From Roseitalea sp964606055 (GTDB taxonomy: Bacteria > Pseudomonadota > Alphaproteobacteria > Rhizobiales > Rhizobiaceae), in NCBI GenBank assembly GCA_964606055.1, contig CAZSFA010000132.1, positions 1 through 7,808 of the forward strand: DNA of 7,808 nucleotides. The letters run 5' to 3'. The translations under genes and the position numbers were made by a program. Numbering within the stretch: the first letter of the stretch is position 1; each line of letters opens with the position of its first letter. Positions 5,411 through 7,808 of the stretch are shown here, piece by piece. The notes beneath the pieces were generated by a model. It saw only the letters and a program-made list of their open reading frames with translations. It ran no database searches and had not been told where the DNA came from.

Positions 5411-5418
5411 CCCGCGCG

Positions 5419-6387
5419 CTACTGCACCACGCGCTGTCCCAGCCAGCTGTGCCAGCCTTCGATATCGCCGTTGAAGACGTTCAGATCGATCTGCGTCGCA
5501 ACGCCCTTCCTGGCCGTGCCCGTGCCTGAATACTGCCAGAATGCGAACGGCCGGTTCGGATATCGCTTGACCGGATGGGCCGCGACCGAGCGCAGCCAGA
5601 ACGAATGATCCTTGAACTGCCCCTGCAGGTTGTCCTCGTAGAAGTCGGGCGTGGTGTAGATGATCGGCTTGACGCCGTAATGGGCCTCCAGCCGATCCAT
5701 GAAGACCGACATCTTCTTCAGGACGGTCTTGCGCGGCGGCTTGGTCGGGCATGAGCGCTTGTTGCCGTACCACTCCACATCGATCACAGGCGGCAGCGAA
5801 CCCGATTCCTTGGGCACATGGCGGATGAACCAGTCCGCCTGTTCGGAGGCCGCCCGGCACCAGAAGAAGAAGTGATAGGCCCCGCGCGGCACGCCGGCGG
5901 CGCCCGCCTCGTCCCAGTTCTCGCGAAAGCGCGGATCGACATGCTTGCCGCCCTCGGTCGCCTTGATGAAGGCGAAGTTCGCGCCCTGCGTGCGCAGCGC
6001 CTTCCAGTCGATGTCGCCCTGCCAGTGCGAGACGTCAACGCCATGCACGGCGAACGGATGCGGCGCCCGCCGGCCGAAATCGACCGGCTTGGCGTCGCCA
6101 AACCGCGGCCGGTAGACCTTGGGGCCGCCAATGCGCGCCGGATTTTGCGGGCGCGCCATGGCCAGTTGGACCGAGGCCTGACGAGGAGCCGGCGCGATCG
6201 CCGGCGGATAGTCCTGCCGGTTTTCGGCGATCAGCGCCGCAACGCCCGGAACCGGGGCCGGCGGCTGTGCAACCGAACTTGTGATCTCATTGGAAGGTGC
6301 GATGTCGAGCGCGCTCGTGCCGCCGCTGCAACCGGCAATGGCAAGCGCCGAAACCGCAAGACCGCAAGCGATGAGTTGACGACGCAT
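5419..6387 (-). CDS. GH25 lysozyme-like lipoprotein (peptidoglycan muramidase)
   Basis: This 322-aa predicted lipoprotein carries a C-terminal glycoside hydrolase family 25 domain, the N-acetylmuramidase (Chalaropsis-type lysozyme) family. The N-terminus MRRQ plus a hydrophobic stretch ends in a lipobox, IAGC, with C20 as the lipidation site. A proline- and alanine-rich linker (about 25-110) follows, then the catalytic barrel from HGVDVSHWQGDIDW. Acidic residues of the family are visible as D118, D203 and E205 in PPVIDVEWYG, and D301 in QIDLNVFNG; FIKATEG, GAYHFFF and FAFWQYSGTG are further signatures. The protein likely acts in the periplasm on cell-wall glycan. ATG 6387 is preferred; an in-frame GTG at 6393 would add two residues. 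It lies downstream of parC in the same direction with a 178-bp spacer. No immunity protein or secretion-system partner is nearby, so a housekeeping wall role is likelier than an effector role. Confidence 0.9.
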   Translation of the reverse strand: MRRQLIACGLAVSALAIAGCSGGTSALDIAPSNEITSSVAQPPAPVPGVAALIAENRQDYPPAIAPAPRQASVQLAMARPQNPARIGGPKVYRPRFGDAKPVDFGRRAPHPFAVHGVDVSHWQGDIDWKALRTQGANFAFIKATEGGKHVDPRFRENWDEAGAAGVPRGAYHFFFWCRAASEQADWFIRHVPKESGSLPPVIDVEWYGNKRSCPTKPPRKTVLKKMSVFMDRLEAHYGVKPIIYTTPDFYEDNLQGQFKDHSFWLRSVAAHPVKRYPNRPFAFWQYSGTGTARKGVATQIDLNVFNGDIEGWHSWLGQRVVQ

Positions 6388-6565
6388 GACCACCCGTTTC
6401 CCAAAATGAACCAGCCGGCGCGCGGGCCGGCCAGAAACGGTTAAGGGTCAATTCCTCACAAACTCGAAACCGCGATGGTTAACCGTGTCGTTTGGGAACA
6501 GTTGGAGTGCGTCAGGCGGTCGCGCCTTGCAGCGCGCATCAGCCGCCGCCGGGCGGCAGGGCCGC
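6388..6565 (-). promoter_or_regulatory. Spacer between parC and the GH25 gene, holding candidate control elements
   Basis: This 178-bp noncoding stretch must contain any parC terminator and the GH25 promoter. Read leftwards it has TTGACC (6453-6448), a good -35 match, but no convincing -10 at the right distance. Two TTAACC elements occur on the minus strand (6444-6439 and 6482-6477), the second extended to TTAACCAT, like a half-site of the cell-cycle regulator CtrA. CGGTTAA (6438-6444) and TTAACCG (6479-6485) form an inverted repeat 34 bases apart. No full TTAA-N7-TTAA site is present, so regulation is only suggested. Confidence 0.3.
6542..6557 (-). terminator. GC hairpin just after parC, weak terminator candidate
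   Basis: GCCGCC (6542-6547) and GGCGGC (6552-6557) form a six-base perfect stem with a four-base loop, 8 bp past the parC stop codon. No T-tract follows in the leftward direction, so it is not a classical intrinsic terminator. It could stabilise the transcript's 3' end or be a chance GC-rich repeat. Confidence 0.25.
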
Positions 6566-7808
6566 TCAGCCGAACCGGCCCGAGCGCGGAAAGCCCTTGG
6601 GCACCATGCGGCCGGCGCCTGCGCGCGCGCCCATCCACTCGGCCAGTTCGTCGGCGCTGCGCGTGAAGGTGCGGCCCGACGAATCCTGCCAGCTCAGCCC
6701 GTCGGCCATCGCAAAGACGCGAACATCCTTGATGCCGCCATCCTTGTAGCGTTGCAGGCGCACGCCCTTGCCACGGCTCATCTCCGGCACCTGATCGAGC
6801 GGGAACACCAGGAGTTTGCGGTTTTCGCCGACCACGGCCACGTGATCGGGCGCGCCCTTGTCGGCCGACCCCACCGGCACGCAAAGCCGCGCCTCGTCGG
6901 GCATCTTCACGTTCATCGCCTGCTTGCCCTTGCGGGTGTTGGCCGCGACATCGGTTTCGGCGACCACGAACCCGTTGCCGGCCGACGACGCCACCATCAG
7001 CTTGCGGCCCGGCCGGTGCACGAACGCGGTCAGGATGTCGGAATCATTGTCCATGTCCACCATCAGGCGGATCGGTTCGCCATGGCCGCGCCCGCCGGGC
7101 AGCCGGTCGACACCGATCGTGTAGAACTTGCCCGTCGTCGTGAACACCAGGACCTTGTCGGTCGTGTGCGCGTGGAAGGCGGTCTTGAGCGTGTCGCCTT
7201 CCTTGAAGCTCAGCCCGTCGAAATCGGCCAGATGCCCCTTCATGGCGCGCAGCCAGCCCTTGTCGGAGACAACGACGGTGACCGGCTCCTTTTCGATCAT
7301 CGCCTGCTGAACCGCTTCGATGTCGATGTCGACCGCTTCGGCAAAATCGGTGCGGCGCTTGCCCAGATCGGTGTCCTTGCCGAACCGGGCCTTCACGTTG
7401 TCGATCTCCCAGGCGATGGTCTTCCACTGGGCATCCTCGGACGCGAGCAATGCCTCGATCTGGTCTTTTTCGGCCGTCAGCGCATCGAACTCCTTTCGGA
7501 TCTCGATCTCCTCGAGCTTGTTGAGCGCGCGCAGCCGCAGGTTGAGGATGGCATCGGCCTGGTTTTCGGTCAGCTCGAACGCGCGGATCAGTTCCTTCCT
7601 GGGTTCGTCCTCGAAGCGCACGATGCGGATCACCTCGTCGATGTTCAGATAGGCGATCAGGAAACCCGACAGCACCTCGAGGCGCTTTTCGATGTTGGCC
7701 AGCCGGTGTCGCGACCGTCGGATCAGCACCTGGCGGCGATGATCGAGCCATTCGCGCAAGACCTCGCGCAGGTTCATCACCTTGGGCACGATGCCGCCGG
7801 ACAACACG
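6566..7808 (-). CDS. parC: DNA topoisomerase IV subunit A, C-terminal part (5' end outside window)
   Basis: About 414 codons are visible, ending at TGA 6566-6568; the start and the active-site tyrosine lie beyond the right edge. With ParE, this subunit decatenates daughter chromosomes. The visible part begins at the end of the breakage-reunion core (LREVLREWLDHRRQVLIRR), followed by the long coiled-coil/connecting region through ELTENQADAILNLRLRAL and IEIRKEFDAL. The C-terminal beta-pinwheel domain then follows, with repeated blades such as VTVVVSDKGWLRAMKGH, DKVLVFTTTGKFYTI, GNGFVVAETD and RKLLVFPLDQVPEMSRGKGV. No GyrA box of the QRRGGKG type is present, and the tail KGFPRSGRFG is typical of alphaproteobacterial ParC, which favours ParC over GyrA. 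The gene is convergent with bpt on the other side of the window. Confidence 0.93.
   Translation of the reverse strand, partial: VLSGGIVPKVMNLREVLREWLDHRRQVLIRRSRHRLANIEKRLEVLSGFLIAYLNIDEVIRIVRFEDEPRKELIRAFELTENQADAILNLRLRALNKLEEIEIRKEFDALTAEKDQIEALLASEDAQWKTIAWEIDNVKARFGKDTDLGKRRTDFAEAVDIDIEAVQQAMIEKEPVTVVVSDKGWLRAMKGHLADFDGLSFKEGDTLKTAFHAHTTDKVLVFTTTGKFYTIGVDRLPGGRGHGEPIRLMVDMDNDSDILTAFVHRPGRKLMVASSAGNGFVVAETDVAANTRKGKQAMNVKMPDEARLCVPVGSADKGAPDHVAVVGENRKLLVFPLDQVPEMSRGKGVRLQRYKDGGIKDVRVFAMADGLSWQDSSGRTFTRSADELAEWMGARAGAGRMVPKGFPRSGRFG

Noticed and set aside
5818..6444. Rightward 208-codon open frame opposite the GH25 gene
   Set aside because: It is Arg/Ala-rich with no domain and lies fully antisense to the GH25 coding region, so it is a compositional shadow.

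Overview
The window is GC-rich and reads as an alphaproteobacterial chromosome, probably order Hyphomicrobiales (Rhizobiales). The basis is the style of the housekeeping proteins (a ParC ending in the KGFPRSGRFG type of tail, a Bpt-type N-end-rule transferase, an RDD membrane protein) and the resemblance of the central genes to a pathway described in Agrobacterium. No RNA gene, CRISPR array, transposase or integrase was seen.

Layout. On the left, reading rightwards, are the C-terminal part of an RDD-family membrane protein (1-354) and an intact bpt/ate aminoacyl-tRNA-protein transferase (474-1223). On the right, reading leftwards, are the C-terminal half of parC (6566-7808) and a GH25 lysozyme-like lipoprotein (5419-6387). 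Between them sits a metabolic and accessory segment: a leftward three-gene operon (3967 to 1211), a divergent GntR/HutC regulator (4097-4828) and a BrnT-type toxin with a CopG-like antitoxin (4873-5410).

The most interesting content is the operon, in transcription order an SsuD-like FMNH2-dependent monooxygenase, a YdhF-like aldo/keto reductase and an HpaC-like flavin reductase. This combination next to a GntR regulator matches the smoC-smoB-smoA-smoD core of the oxidative sulfoquinovose desulfurisation pathway. In that pathway SmoA supplies FMNH2, SmoC cleaves the C-S bond of the sulfosugar to give sulfite and 6-dehydroglucose, and SmoB reduces the aldehyde to glucose. Neither a sulfoquinovosidase nor an ABC importer is visible in this window, so the core stands alone here. 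The functional call is by gene content and family, not by direct proof.

The monooxygenase gene looks broken, but only because of the assembly. A run of exactly 100 N is flanked by two identical 55-bp copies of the same coding sequence. Merging the copies restores one 385-codon reading frame with no frameshift. The regulatory DNA also has structure: the brnTA promoter carries interlocked palindromes over its -10 region, and the gntR/smoC divergent region contains an imperfect 10-bp inverted repeat and plausible promoters.
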